Source of the DNA: JBKQVT01 sp963727245
Lineage (GTDB): Bacteria > Planctomycetota > Planctomycetia > Pirellulales > Thermoguttaceae
Assembly: GCA_963727245.1 (NCBI GenBank)
Contig: CAVSFO010000020.1
Location: forward strand, 62,001 to 126,000
Length of the DNA: 64,000 nt
Reading direction: 5' to 3'
In this document: one piece after another, positions 37,879-46,092 of the stretch
Layout of the letters: each line of letters starts with the position of its first letter
Position numbering within the stretch: the stretch's first letter is position 1
Made by a program: the position numbers and the translations under genes
The notes under the pieces: model-generated
What the model was told of the DNA's origin: nothing
Databases searched by the model: none
The model's input: the letters and a program-made list of their open reading frames with translations, nothing else

Positions 37879-38052
37879 ATGGCTTGGGGCGGTGAAAAAG
37901 CGGGCTGTGTATTCTGGTTGTTCGTGGCGTTCATAACCTTCAGCATTGCGGCCTCCTGCCGCACCGCTGGGGGATCCGTCGTCGCGGTACTCGTGTGTGC
38001 GTTGCTAGTGGCCCTTGAATGTATCCGGTCACGTAGGCAGAGGAAGGGTTGA
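37879..38052 (+). CDS. Small single-pass membrane protein
   Basis: A 57-residue protein, MAWGGEKAGCVFWLFVAF..., with a hydrophobic segment over about residues 10-47 (possibly two helices) and a basic C-terminus (RSRRQRKG). GGGGGAG lies 10 bases upstream. There is no recognised family, and the longer frame upstream looks spurious. Confidence 0.4.
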   Translation: MAWGGEKAGCVFWLFVAFITFSIAASCRTAGGSVVAVLVCALLVALECIRSRRQRKG

Positions 38053-38187
38053 ACGGGACGGGAAAAGGGGGACGGAAAAGGGTGTCACTGATATTCGGGA
38101 CGAACACGCGCAGAAGAGGCCCAAATAAGTAACGTCCCCCACTTGCACGCCGTATTTGCCGGCGAACCTTTCGATCTTGGAGAACCA

Positions 38188-38427
38188 ATGAACGGGACGA
38201 AATGGTATCACCTACGGCGTGTCAGGCTGACGCGCGAGTATTGCGCTGGAACTATCGCAGGCTTCGGTCTCGGAATCGTGATGATGGCATGGGCGACAGG
38301 GCTGAACATCATTCACCCAGGTTGGACCTGGGTAGTGATCCCGGGATTTGCGCTCATTTCGATCGGCAGCTACGTGGCGTTGCACGTCCAACGGGGCCGC
38401 GCCGATACCCCGGGGAAAGAAAGGTGA
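38188..38427 (+). CDS. Small membrane protein, two predicted helices
   Basis: A 79-residue protein beginning MNGTKWYHLRRVRLTREYCA with GGAG just upstream. Two hydrophobic segments, AGTIAGFGLGIVMMAWATGL and WTWVVIPGFALISIGSYVAL, are followed by a polar tail. No family is recognised. A degenerate GGTGACAG-type repeat half begins at its 3' end (38421). Confidence 0.5.
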   Translation: MNGTKWYHLRRVRLTREYCAGTIAGFGLGIVMMAWATGLNIIHPGWTWVVIPGFALISIGSYVALHVQRGRADTPGKER

Positions 38428-38598
38428 CAGCCACCAAATCTGGGGCGTCCGGGAATTATAGGACATGAGAACGGGGCATCACTGACTTCGGGATGCCAAG
38501 GGGATTGTGGCCGACGCCCACGCCGGCCTTCGAGAAAATTAGTGATCTCACGTTTGCATCTCCTGTTGACGTGAGGCAACCAGCGAGGCGCGATCACT

Positions 38599-39192
38599 AT
38601 GTTCCACTGGGGCTACGATTATCGCGACCACCGTGAGGGATCGGGACAATTTACGTGCCCGCGGTGTCTTGCCAGCACCGGTTACGGCATCTATGGCGTC
38701 TACTGCCATTACCATTTCAACTTTGCGATTATTCCGCTCCTTTGGAAAAAGGAACGCGTCGGCGAAAAGGTCAAGTGCGACGCCTGCGGGGCCGATCTGC
38801 CGGTCACCGTTCTGGCGACCGATGCCCCCGCCGTCCGTGCGACACCCGACGCCTGTCCACGGGGCGGGGCCGGCATTCACCAGAATCTCGGCAATGTCGT
38901 GGAACTCACCGACGCGGCGGCGAGGGAGATTATACGCCGGCTATTCTCCGGAAAATTCGGGCGGGATACGGTCGCGAGAATTCGACCCGCGGAGTCGCCC
39001 CGCTCCGGCTACCGCGTGGCCCTCGACTATGCGCTGGCCGACGGGAGCGATTGGCTCGGCGAGTCGAAAGGAATCGGCATCGTTGTGGCTCGAAGCGAGG
39101 CGGCCTCCCTGCTCGGGCGGACTCTAGACTTCCGCGACGGCATTTTTTGCGATGGGGATAAAGAGGCGACATCACGGATATCGCGCGACTAA
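38599..39192 (+). CDS. Zinc-ribbon protein with a cysteine-free IscA/HesB-like domain
   Basis: A 197-residue protein of unknown function. The first 75 residues form a zinc ribbon: FTCPRCLAST, a hydrophobic HFNFAIIPLLW stretch, then KCDACGADLPV. From about residue 98 the sequence follows the A-type Fe-S carrier fold (VVELTDAAAREIIRRLF ... GYRVALDYALADGSDWL ... GIVVARSEAASLLGRTLDFRDG). However, the GCxG and C-terminal CG ligands of IscA are absent. If the fold match is right, the domain has lost cluster binding. The stop overlaps the 3' end of the converging HNH gene by four bases. Confidence 0.55.
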   Translation: MFHWGYDYRDHREGSGQFTCPRCLASTGYGIYGVYCHYHFNFAIIPLLWKKERVGEKVKCDACGADLPVTVLATDAPAVRATPDACPRGGAGIHQNLGNVVELTDAAAREIIRRLFSGKFGRDTVARIRPAESPRSGYRVALDYALADGSDWLGESKGIGIVVARSEAASLLGRTLDFRDGIFCDGDKEATSRISRD

Positions 39193-39803
39193 TTGAACGA
39201 CCGATCTAGTAATGATCGGGCAAGTCGCCTTGCTTCGCCAGAGCAGCCCAGCTTGCCAATATTCCCCTGGGCCGAGCGTTGCCAGCCGGCGGTCGCAGAA
39301 CGTCGTAAGTCGGGAAGGTTCTCCGGGAAGCCGATCAACTTCTGCAGAAGCCTCGGATCTCTATCTTTCGCGAGGTCAGCGATTCGCATCCAGATGATTC
39401 GCCATTCCACCATCCTGGGTGAGTTCAAATCGAGCTGCAATATCAACCTGATCGCGGCAGCGTCGATACCGATCACGTTTCCATCCGGCATCGTTCTTAC
39501 ACGAGCCCCGGTCATGACCGCAAATGGGTCAGCGACCTCGTGGTCGAGCTTCACACTGTTGCATCGCCGGCACGCGTAGACGAGGTTTGGATAATCGGCA
39601 GCACGGTCAGGGTGACACGTTTGGGGTTGAAAATGATCGATATCAAATTCGCTCGTGACCTGGCCCCATTGTTCCCGCTTCAGGCAGTAGACGCACCGAA
39701 ACGTAAACTCGTCGCGCAGCCATGGGCGATACGATCGATAACTGGCGTAGCCGGCAGGACCGTGGCGCCGGCGTCTGCGTGGATCAGGATAGTTGAACAT
39801 CAA
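39189..39803 (-). CDS. HNH endonuclease
   Basis: A 204-residue nuclease with the HNH core FRCVYCLKREQWGQ, EFDIDHFQPQT, NLVYACRRCNSVKLD. The cysteine pairs hold a structural zinc, and DIDH supplies the catalytic histidine. The C-terminal half is helical (IRLILQLDLNSPRMVEWRIIW ... LLQKLIGFPENLPDLRR). It overlaps the upstream small gene by ATGA and is the last gene of a three-gene run with no methylase, ATPase or homing-intron context. Defence, mobile-element or DNA-processing roles are all possible. Confidence 0.82.
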   Translation of the reverse strand: MMFNYPDPRRRRRHGPAGYASYRSYRPWLRDEFTFRCVYCLKREQWGQVTSEFDIDHFQPQTCHPDRAADYPNLVYACRRCNSVKLDHEVADPFAVMTGARVRTMPDGNVIGIDAAAIRLILQLDLNSPRMVEWRIIWMRIADLAKDRDPRLLQKLIGFPENLPDLRRSATAGWQRSAQGNIGKLGCSGEARRLARSLLDRSFN

Positions 39804-40291
39804 CTCGATGTCCCCTCCATATCGTCCATGTCGAGTAGTCGCCGGTGCAGCTCTCTCGCGCCTTCGAGCGGGACCATTTCTTCGCGATCAGAATGAACAC
39901 GCATCTGCTGGGTCAATCGCGTCAGTTCAACCGCTTCCACCGGGGTAATTGTCTGCTGAATCTTTTTGTCGATGAGATTCACTCTGCGGGCATTTTTTTC
40001 GCGAGTCCAAGCAGCGCCCCCGTCGAAGGGCAAGAGACGCCCTGCAATCTGTTCCCAAAGGCGCGCGATGCTTTCCGGGGTTGCCCCAGATTCCTTGAAG
40101 ACCGTTACGACGGCAACGGCCATGGCTTCCTGAAAATCTTGCCACGTTGCGTGGGAGGGCAAGTGCGAGGCTAGGCTTGCATATTCCAGTTCAAGGGACT
40201 TGGCAAACAGCCTTCCCCACTCCTCGGCATCGGAGGATACGGATTTCGTTTTGCGCTGACTCTGCAATTCAAGCGACTCGTCGTTGGACAT
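39800..40291 (-). CDS. Small protein of unknown function, partner of the HNH nuclease
   Basis: A 163-residue protein, MSNDESLELQSQRKTKSVSS, mostly helical. The C-terminal part (RRVNLIDKKIQQTITPVEAVELTRLTQQMRVH) has a charged helix-turn-helix look that I have seen in small proteins near toxin-type genes, but I cannot name the family. Translation is coupled to the HNH gene (ATGA) and overlaps the upstream small gene by 23 bases. An inhibitor or adaptor of the nuclease is a guess from context. Confidence 0.6.
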   Translation of the reverse strand: MSNDESLELQSQRKTKSVSSDAEEWGRLFAKSLELEYASLASHLPSHATWQDFQEAMAVAVVTVFKESGATPESIARLWEQIAGRLLPFDGGAAWTREKNARRVNLIDKKIQQTITPVEAVELTRLTQQMRVHSDREEMVPLEGARELHRRLLDMDDMEGTSS

Positions 40292-40517
40292 TGCGAGATT
40301 CGACCAGCGTGGTCTTGGCAGCATTCAACACCCTTGAAACGGCCTCGGGCATCGCCTGCCGATAATGGTCTGCGGTGACCAGATCGGAGCCCTTCGCCAG
40401 TTGTTGGGCGGCCAACTTCAGTTCGTTGGCGAAGAGATTCTTCCATTCGACTGCCAGCCGTGCAGCCTCCACTTCGATTCTCGGACTTGATTGGCCATCT
40501 ACCATCTCAACCTCCAT
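40269..40517 (-). CDS. Small helical protein, first gene of the HNH run
   Basis: An 82-residue protein, MEVEMVDGQSSPRIEVEAAR, predicted to be almost all helix (LAVEWKNLFANELKLAAQQL). An alternative Met is at 40505. The reading frame is open further upstream to 40871, but that extension is not clearly protein-like. Its 3' end overlaps the next gene, which supports a shared transcript with the HNH nuclease. It recalls the partner: both contain a WxxLFAxxL(E/K)L element (WGRLFAKSLEL versus WKNLFANELKL). Confidence 0.5.
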   Translation of the reverse strand: MEVEMVDGQSSPRIEVEAARLAVEWKNLFANELKLAAQQLAKGSDLVTADHYRQAMPEAVSRVLNAAKTTLVESRNVQRRVA

Positions 40518-40889
40518 GTAGATTCTGACTCCCCGATGGCATCGGTCGCCTTGGTCGAACGGCGATCCAGATTGCGCAATCGACCCACCCAACCCGCCCA
40601 AAATTATCGCATCCGCGACAGATCTCCGCAATGTAAATCGGGGAAGGTCAAGTAGGTTGCGGAAGGGGCGGCCTTTGGGCACGAAGTCGGGGATTCGGTT
40701 CGCGGTGCCGGACCACCAGATTGCGCCTACTTTCTGCGATATTCGCCCTGCCCCAGGCGGTTGCGGCAGTTGAAATTCCCGGCACACGATACGAATATTG
40801 GCAAACTGCGATGGAGTCAGAGTGGCGCTTCCCAAGCAGGAAGCAAGATTGAAGCTTTCCGTGTTCAGCACGGCGGACAGGGGGGCTTG
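40518..40889. other. Intergenic region, 372 bases
   Basis: Probable promoter region of the HNH run. The minus-strand frame across it reads VPKGRPFRNLLDLPRFTLRRS, which could be a remnant of coding sequence joined to the first small gene. I see no other gene, RNA or repeat. Confidence 0.35.
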
Positions 40890-42029
40890 CTAATACTGCA
40901 CCGTCTCGGCCCGCTCGGCGTCGGCGGCGGCGGGATCGAGGGGGAGGGCGACCGGCGCACGGCGGTGGAGCGAGAGCAACGTGGCCACGTCCAACTCGTA
41001 GGCCCGATGGCCGTCCCAACCGGTCACCACCGGCTTGTCGACGCCGCGGATCACCTCGAGGAAGTTTTCGATCAGGCCCATGAAGCCACCAAACTCCTCG
41101 TCGAACAAGAGCGTGTTGGGCACGACCGGCCGCCAGGACTTGGCCGGCCCTTCCTCGCTGTCGTAGAGCCGCAGCTCGTACTGATCCTCGACGGCCAGCC
41201 AGGCCTTGTTGCCGTAGACCTCGACGCGCTCCCACGGCTTCAGGCTCACCGCCGAGCAACTCGTATAAAGCTGCCCGACCGAGCCGCTGGCGAACTCGAA
41301 GGAGATCATGGCGTTGTCGAAGGGGTACTTGCCCTGGTTGCGGCGGTACTTGTTCACGCCCACGGCACTGAGCCGGGCCACGTCGCCCATGAAGTAGCGG
41401 GTCAGATCGAAGAGGTGGATCGTGCCGGCCTCCAGCATGTGGATCACGTAATCGTAGCCGAGGTTGAACTTGGCGGCGTACATCGCCGGGTTGGCGACCG
41501 GCCCCTCGTCGATGAACCGCTTGGCGCGGCGATAGGGCGGGCTGAAGCGCTTGTTGGCCACGGTCATCACCGGCACGCCGCGCTCGTCAGCCAGGCGGCA
41601 GAGGCGCTGGCCGTCGGAAAGCGAGAGCGTGAAGGGCTTTTCCACCAGGATCGGCAGCCCGCGCTCGATGCAGGCGATGCCGTGCTCGGCGTGCAGGTGA
41701 TTGGGGCCCAGCACCATGACGCCGTCGAAGGTCTCCTTGTCGAGCATTTCGGCGTAGTCGCGATACCAGCGTCCGCCCCAGGTGGCTTCGATGTGGCGGC
41801 CGGCGCGCTCGTCGCGGCGGCTGAAAGCGGTGACGGCGACCGGTTCCCAGATGGTCTGCAAGCGTTTGATGGCGGGAAAATACTTCGACACGGTGACGCC
41901 GCCGGCGCCGATGATGCCCAGCCGCAGCGGCTTCCGGCCGGCGCGCTGGGCGTCATATCCGACGCCATAGACGTTGGCCAGGTCGAACATTTTACGAATC
42001 GGCGAGTGACCGTAGGTATCTTCGAGCAT
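40890..42029 (-). CDS. Gfo/Idh/MocA-family oxidoreductase
   Basis: A 379-residue intact enzyme. Rossmann site LRLGIIGAGGVTVSKYFPAI, motif PILVEKPFTLS, and the substrate-domain stretch AGTIHLFDLTRYFMGDVARL with a conserved aspartate and histidine. It has no signal peptide, so it is cytoplasmic. MLEDTYGHSP at 42029 was chosen because TTGAGG lies 9 bases upstream. It follows the cyclase gene in the sugar-acid locus and is probably part of the same pathway. The substrate is unknown. Confidence 0.85.
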   Translation of the reverse strand: MLEDTYGHSPIRKMFDLANVYGVGYDAQRAGRKPLRLGIIGAGGVTVSKYFPAIKRLQTIWEPVAVTAFSRRDERAGRHIEATWGGRWYRDYAEMLDKETFDGVMVLGPNHLHAEHGIACIERGLPILVEKPFTLSLSDGQRLCRLADERGVPVMTVANKRFSPPYRRAKRFIDEGPVANPAMYAAKFNLGYDYVIHMLEAGTIHLFDLTRYFMGDVARLSAVGVNKYRRNQGKYPFDNAMISFEFASGSVGQLYTSCSAVSLKPWERVEVYGNKAWLAVEDQYELRLYDSEEGPAKSWRPVVPNTLLFDEEFGGFMGLIENFLEVIRGVDKPVVTGWDGHRAYELDVATLLSLHRRAPVALPLDPAAADAERAETVQY

Positions 42030-42042
42030 GGATAAAAACCTC

Positions 42043-42104
42043 AAGTTCTTAGTTCTTAGAGCTTAGTTCTTAGAGCCAAGTTCTAAGCACTAAGTTCTAA
42101 GTTC
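42043..42104. repeat. Short tandem and inverted TTAGTTCTTAG-type repeats
   Basis: AAGTTCTTAGTTCTTAGAGC and its variants (CTTAGTTCTTAGAGCC, AAGTTCTAAGCACTAAG) repeat over 62 bases in both orientations. The last codons and stop of the cyclase gene lie inside the array, so the repeat has set the end of that protein. Confidence 0.75.
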
Positions 42105-42776
42105 CTCTTCTCCCATTACCCCCACGATCGAACACGGCCCGCTGTCCATCCCCCGCACCAGCCAGGGATTGATGCGGACCTCGACCAGTCCGGCGAGGTC
42201 GTGGTCGAGGTCCATTTCTTCGATGATGAGGAAACGCCGGCCGTCGCCGGCGAGCAATTCGTTGTGGGCCGTCATCGTGCGCTCCAGGCAGGCGATGACG
42301 GCGACCGAGGGCACGTCGATGCCCAGGGCGCGCAGGCCCGGGCAGGTCTGGCGCAGCCAGCGGGCCGACTCGACCCCGAACCCGGGCGAGCGCGTGCTGA
42401 AGCGCTGCGGATCCGTGCGTCGCACCGGGCCGTAGCCAAAGCGGAACAGGGCCAGGTCGGCCTTCTGCAACGCCGGAACATGCGGTTTGAGGTCTTCGGG
42501 CATCACCACCGTGGCGTCGGCAAGGTGAAGATCGACCAGCAGCGGCCGGGTGAAGATCAACTCCTCGGGGCGGAAGTCTGTGATCGGCACGCCCCCCTCG
42601 ACCACGTGACAGGGCGAGTCGAGGTGCGTGCCGGTATGATTGGCCACGCGGAGGATCTGCACGCTGGCGCCGTCGCGGGCGACCGTGTACAGCGGGGTCA
42701 ACTCGGGGGCCGGGATGGCCGGCGGCCGCGGGCCGTCCATCGCCAGCGGATACGAGAGCCAGATATATCGGGACAT
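42090..42776 (-). CDS. Cyclase-family (kynurenine-formamidase-like) hydrolase
   Basis: A 228-residue protein with the metal-binding motif NHTGTHLDSPCHVVEGG (HxGTHxDxPxH) of the cyclase/arylformamidase family, and SVAVIACLERTMTAHNELLA later. Such enzymes hydrolyse N-formylkynurenine or open lactone and amide rings. In a sugar-acid operon a lactonase or hydrolase role is likelier than tryptophan breakdown, but that is inference. Its start overlaps the aldolase stop (TGATG). The C-terminal residues ELRT come from a repeat array. Confidence 0.75.
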   Translation of the reverse strand: MSRYIWLSYPLAMDGPRPPAIPAPELTPLYTVARDGASVQILRVANHTGTHLDSPCHVVEGGVPITDFRPEELIFTRPLLVDLHLADATVVMPEDLKPHVPALQKADLALFRFGYGPVRRTDPQRFSTRSPGFGVESARWLRQTCPGLRALGIDVPSVAVIACLERTMTAHNELLAGDGRRFLIIEEMDLDHDLAGLVEVRINPWLVRGMDSGPCSIVGVMGEEELRT

Positions 42777-43456
42777 CAGGGCAACTCCGGCAGGTTTTCC
42801 TTGGCCTTGCGAACGACTTCCACGAAGCTCGCCACCTGGCCGGTAATCCAGCCGATCCCTTCGGCGGCGATCTTGTCGTGGTCCATGAAGGTGCGGGCCC
42901 CGGACACGGCGCAGGCGCCGCAACGGATGAACTCGGCGGCGTTCTGCAACGTGATGCCGCCCGAGGGAATCAGGTTGACTTCGGGGAAGACCATCCGCAG
43001 GTTGGTCATATATTTCGCGCCGCCGAGTTGGGCGGGGAAGATTTTGATCATCGACGCCCCGGCCCGCATCGCCAGCAGGACTTCGGTGGCGGTAAAGGCC
43101 CCGGAGTAGACGGGCACGCTGTAGCGGTTGGCCACGTCGATCACCTCGGGGATCACGGCCGGATTGACGATCACGCTGCCGCCGTGCAGGATGACCTCGC
43201 GGGCGGTGGCCGGATCGAGCACGGTGCCGGCCGCCACCCACAACCGGCCCGCGAAGGTGGTCGAGATGGCCTCGATGGCTTCCAGCGCCCCAGGGGTGGT
43301 CATGGTCACTTCGATCACGGTGGCGCCGCCGTCGAGCATGGCCTGGGCATAGGCGAGGAAGTCGTCTTTCGCCTTGAGCTTGATGCAGGGCAGGACGCCC
43401 GCGGCCTTGGTCTTTTCGATGACGATTTCGCGCAAACTCTTATCGCTGCGACTCAT
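42776..43456 (-). CDS. KDPG/KDPGal-type aldolase
   Basis: A 226-residue class I aldolase of the Eda family, which splits 2-keto-3-deoxy-6-phospho-sugar acids into pyruvate and glyceraldehyde-3-phosphate. GATVIEVTMTTPGALEAI carries the conserved Glu. WVAAGTVLDPATAREVILHG is typical. The Schiff-base lysine is in ASMIKIFPAQLGG, and LIPSGGITLQNAAEFI binds phosphate. Its 5' end overlaps the upstream glycoside-hydrolase gene, and its stop overlaps the cyclase start. With the kinase at 48614 it forms the lower half of an Entner-Doudoroff-type route. Confidence 0.9.
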   Translation of the reverse strand: MSRSDKSLREIVIEKTKAAGVLPCIKLKAKDDFLAYAQAMLDGGATVIEVTMTTPGALEAIEAISTTFAGRLWVAAGTVLDPATAREVILHGGSVIVNPAVIPEVIDVANRYSVPVYSGAFTATEVLLAMRAGASMIKIFPAQLGGAKYMTNLRMVFPEVNLIPSGGITLQNAAEFIRCGACAVSGARTFMDHDKIAAEGIGWITGQVASFVEVVRKAKENLPELP

Positions 43457-46092
43457 GATGTGTCTTACTGTCCCATTCTTGGTTGTCTTTGTAAATGACC
43501 AGGGCTGCGTCAGGGGTCCCCCTGAGGAACAAGGGTATCCCTTTGGCCAACTCGGCGCCGGTGTAGACCGGCCCCGCGCCGGTGTAGACCGGCCCCGCGC
43601 CGGTGCCGTGATAGGTCATCGCGTAATGGGCCTGCGGGTCCAGGCCCCGCGGGGCAAAGGTAAATGTGTCGCCAGCCAATCCGGGGGCTGATGCCCCCGG
43701 CTCGCCAGCCGCCGTCCGCTTGAAGATCAAGGCGAACCCCTGATTGAGGTCGTTGCGATGGAACTGGTAGGCCAGCCAGGGCCGCTCCAGGGTGCAGTCG
43801 GTCAGCGGATAGAAATCGCCGGACAGATAGGGCCGCACCTGCTTGTAGAGTTTCACCTGCCGTTTGGCCAATTCCATGGGGAAATCCTTGTCCAGCGGGT
43901 GCCAGGCGAGGCAGAGTTGCCCGGCGAAGGCGGACCAGAGGCCGAAGTTGTCGGTGGCCGAGGTGGGCACGTTGAGCACTCCGCCCGGCAGGAAGAAGTT
44001 GCCGCCGCAGAGGTCGGTCTGGTCGCTGACGGTCTTGAACCAACTGTCGGACTTCTGGTGCCAATGGAAGCGGGAGAGCGTTTCCAGGTCGATGCGCCGG
44101 CCGCCGCCGCAACAGCCTTCCATGATCATGTTCGGGTGGCGGCGAAGCAGTTCGTCCAGCGTCTCATAGAGGCCGGCGATGTGCTGCATCTCGGGGACGC
44201 CCACGCGATCGGGGGCAGTCACCTTGCCGGGCGGCGCCGGATAGCCGCCGTCCTCGCGGTACATCGACTCGCCCTGGGTCTTGACATAATAGTCGACGTA
44301 CGCCAGGAACTTCTCCCTGATTTGCGGATCGCCCAGGTTGCCCATGATGTCCGGCGAATAATAGACGCCGAAGGCCACGCCGCCCTTGGCCAGGGCGTCG
44401 GCCAGCGGACGCAGGCCGCGGGGGAACCGCTTCCTATCGTACGAGTAGTCCTTCGTCACGTTGACGTCGCCGGTGAAGTAGCCGAAGTCGATCGTCATGG
44501 CCTCGGGCCCGATCTGGAGAAAGGGCGGGATCAGCGCCATCAGCGACTTCTCGGTCGCCTGTCCCAGGAAGCCGCCGTAGCTGTGGTAGGTGAAACAGGT
44601 GTTGACCGTGACCAGCGGCTCGTGCGGCTTGCCGCCGGGCAGCCGCGGCACGTAATGGTCGTAGAGCACGCGGCGCAGCATGTTGTGGCCGTGGAGGCAC
44701 TGGCCGTTCCAGAAGACCAGCAGCACGCGGGGGCCGCGGACTTTCTCGCCGGGATGCAAGAGGAAGTGCGTCGCGGGCATGCCGGCCCTGGCTTCCAGTT
44801 GCGTGCCGGAACCGGTGAATTCGGCCTGCCAGTTGCCGGTCCAGCCGAAGCCGACCAGCACGCCGTGGTTCTCCGGGGTCTCGATGTTGAAGAAAGGCAG
44901 GTCCTGGTTGCTGGAGGACCATTCCGAGGAGAAATGCACGTAGTCGAAAGGGGCGCGGGCCAGCTCGTCGAGGCGGACGGTCTGGCCGCCCTTCAAGGTG
45001 ATGACGGCGTCGGCCCAATCGCCGTCACCGGCAACGCCCGTGTCCAAGTAGAGCATCTTGGCGCCGTGGGTATCCAGGTCGATTTTCAGCGGCGGCCGGC
45101 CGCCGCGAAGCGCGCCCGTGGAAACCTGCGGGCCGTCCCTGGCCGTCACGCTAAACCCTAGCGAGCCAACCTCCTTGCGCAGTGCGCTCATTCCAATCGA
45201 CGCCGACCCACGCGGAAAAGTGTTCGATCGGCGTGGGCGAATGGACGCAGAGCCGTGTCGTCGAGTTGACGCCCAGCCCGTGCGCGAATTTCCGCTGGCC
45301 GATCACCAGCGGCGTCTTGAGGACGGAGCGGTCGATCTCGATGTCCTCCCAGGGCGCGGAGAGCAGGGCCAGCGACGGGCCGGTCGCGCCGGAAACCCGC
45401 CGCACTAGCGGCATGAAGTCCTCGCGTCCGCAACGCCCGCCGTGGGCCCCGTGGACCGTGTAGCACTTGCCCGGCTGGGAGTGGTTGAGCTTCAAGTCGA
45501 GATTCTGCACGTTCTCGACGAGCGCCGTGTCCTTGCTGCCGGTGTTTTCAAACGTGAGCAGGGTATCCACGGCCGGGTAGTCGAGGAATCGCTTGATGTG
45601 CCAAGTCACCTTCAGCCCGGTCTTGACGTGCAGCCAGGTCCACTCCTGGGTCTCAACGTCCGCTTGGCGGCTGACATCGCTACGGTGGAACTGCCAGTCG
45701 CTGCCGGCGCCGGGGAAATCCTTGCCGTCGTAGCGGAAGCTGAAGGGCAGAGTCCAGCCGAGCCACTGCTCGTACCAGACCTGCGGCGGTTGCTTGAACT
45801 CCAGCGAGGAAGCGACGGCCTCGAGCCAGCTTCCGACCAGGCCAATTTCGCCCTGGGTGGGAATGCCGCTTTCGGCCAGATGCGCGGGCAGCGAGACCGG
45901 CGGGTTTGCGGCCCGCGCGGCGGCCAACGGGAAACCCAGCAGCAACGACAGGGCAAGCCCGCAGCGTGCGAAACAGCGCTGGGGTCGTGCAAGGGGGACA
46001 GTCCCATTTTCGCGGCGAAGATGCCTGTTTGTAAGACAACGCCGTGCGCACCGCGAAAATCGGGACAGTCCCCTGTGAACGCTTGTGCTCAT
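43440..46092 (-). CDS. GH36-like (alpha-galactosidase-type) secreted protein, copy A (one frameshift)
   Basis: About 880 residues, a tandem paralogue of the next gene. Order: N-terminal beta domain (SFRYDGKDFPGAGSDWQFHR), an NPCBM-like region (FAHGLGVNSTTRLCVHSP ... FSAWVGVDWNE), then the catalytic barrel (AMTIDFGYFTGDVN, MIMEGCCGGGRRIDLETLSR). GCCGGGRRID resembles the acid/base region of GH36. The frame breaks near 45180 by one extra base. The only start, MSTSVHRGLS at 46092, makes the protein read through a GGGACAGTCCC element (RRENGTVPLARP) before the signal-peptide-like LALSLLLGFPLAAARA. A 21-base tandem duplication gives GAGPVYTGAGPVYTG near the C-terminus. Confidence 0.72.
43560..43601. 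repeat. Two-unit 21-base in-frame tandem repeat in copy A
   Basis: GGTGTAGACCGGCCCCGCGCC occurs twice in succession, adding seven residues (GAGPVYT). Copy B has a single VYTGAELA at the same place, so the duplication arose after the genes split. Confidence 0.85.
45993..46073. repeat. GGGACAGTCCC repeat inside the 5' end of GH36-like copy A
   Basis: GGGGGACAGTCCC and GGGACAGTCCCC arms with inner ATTTTCGCGG / CCGCGAAAAT arms and a 30-base centre. It lies entirely within the apparent coding sequence just downstream of the start codon at 46092. Confidence 0.85.
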
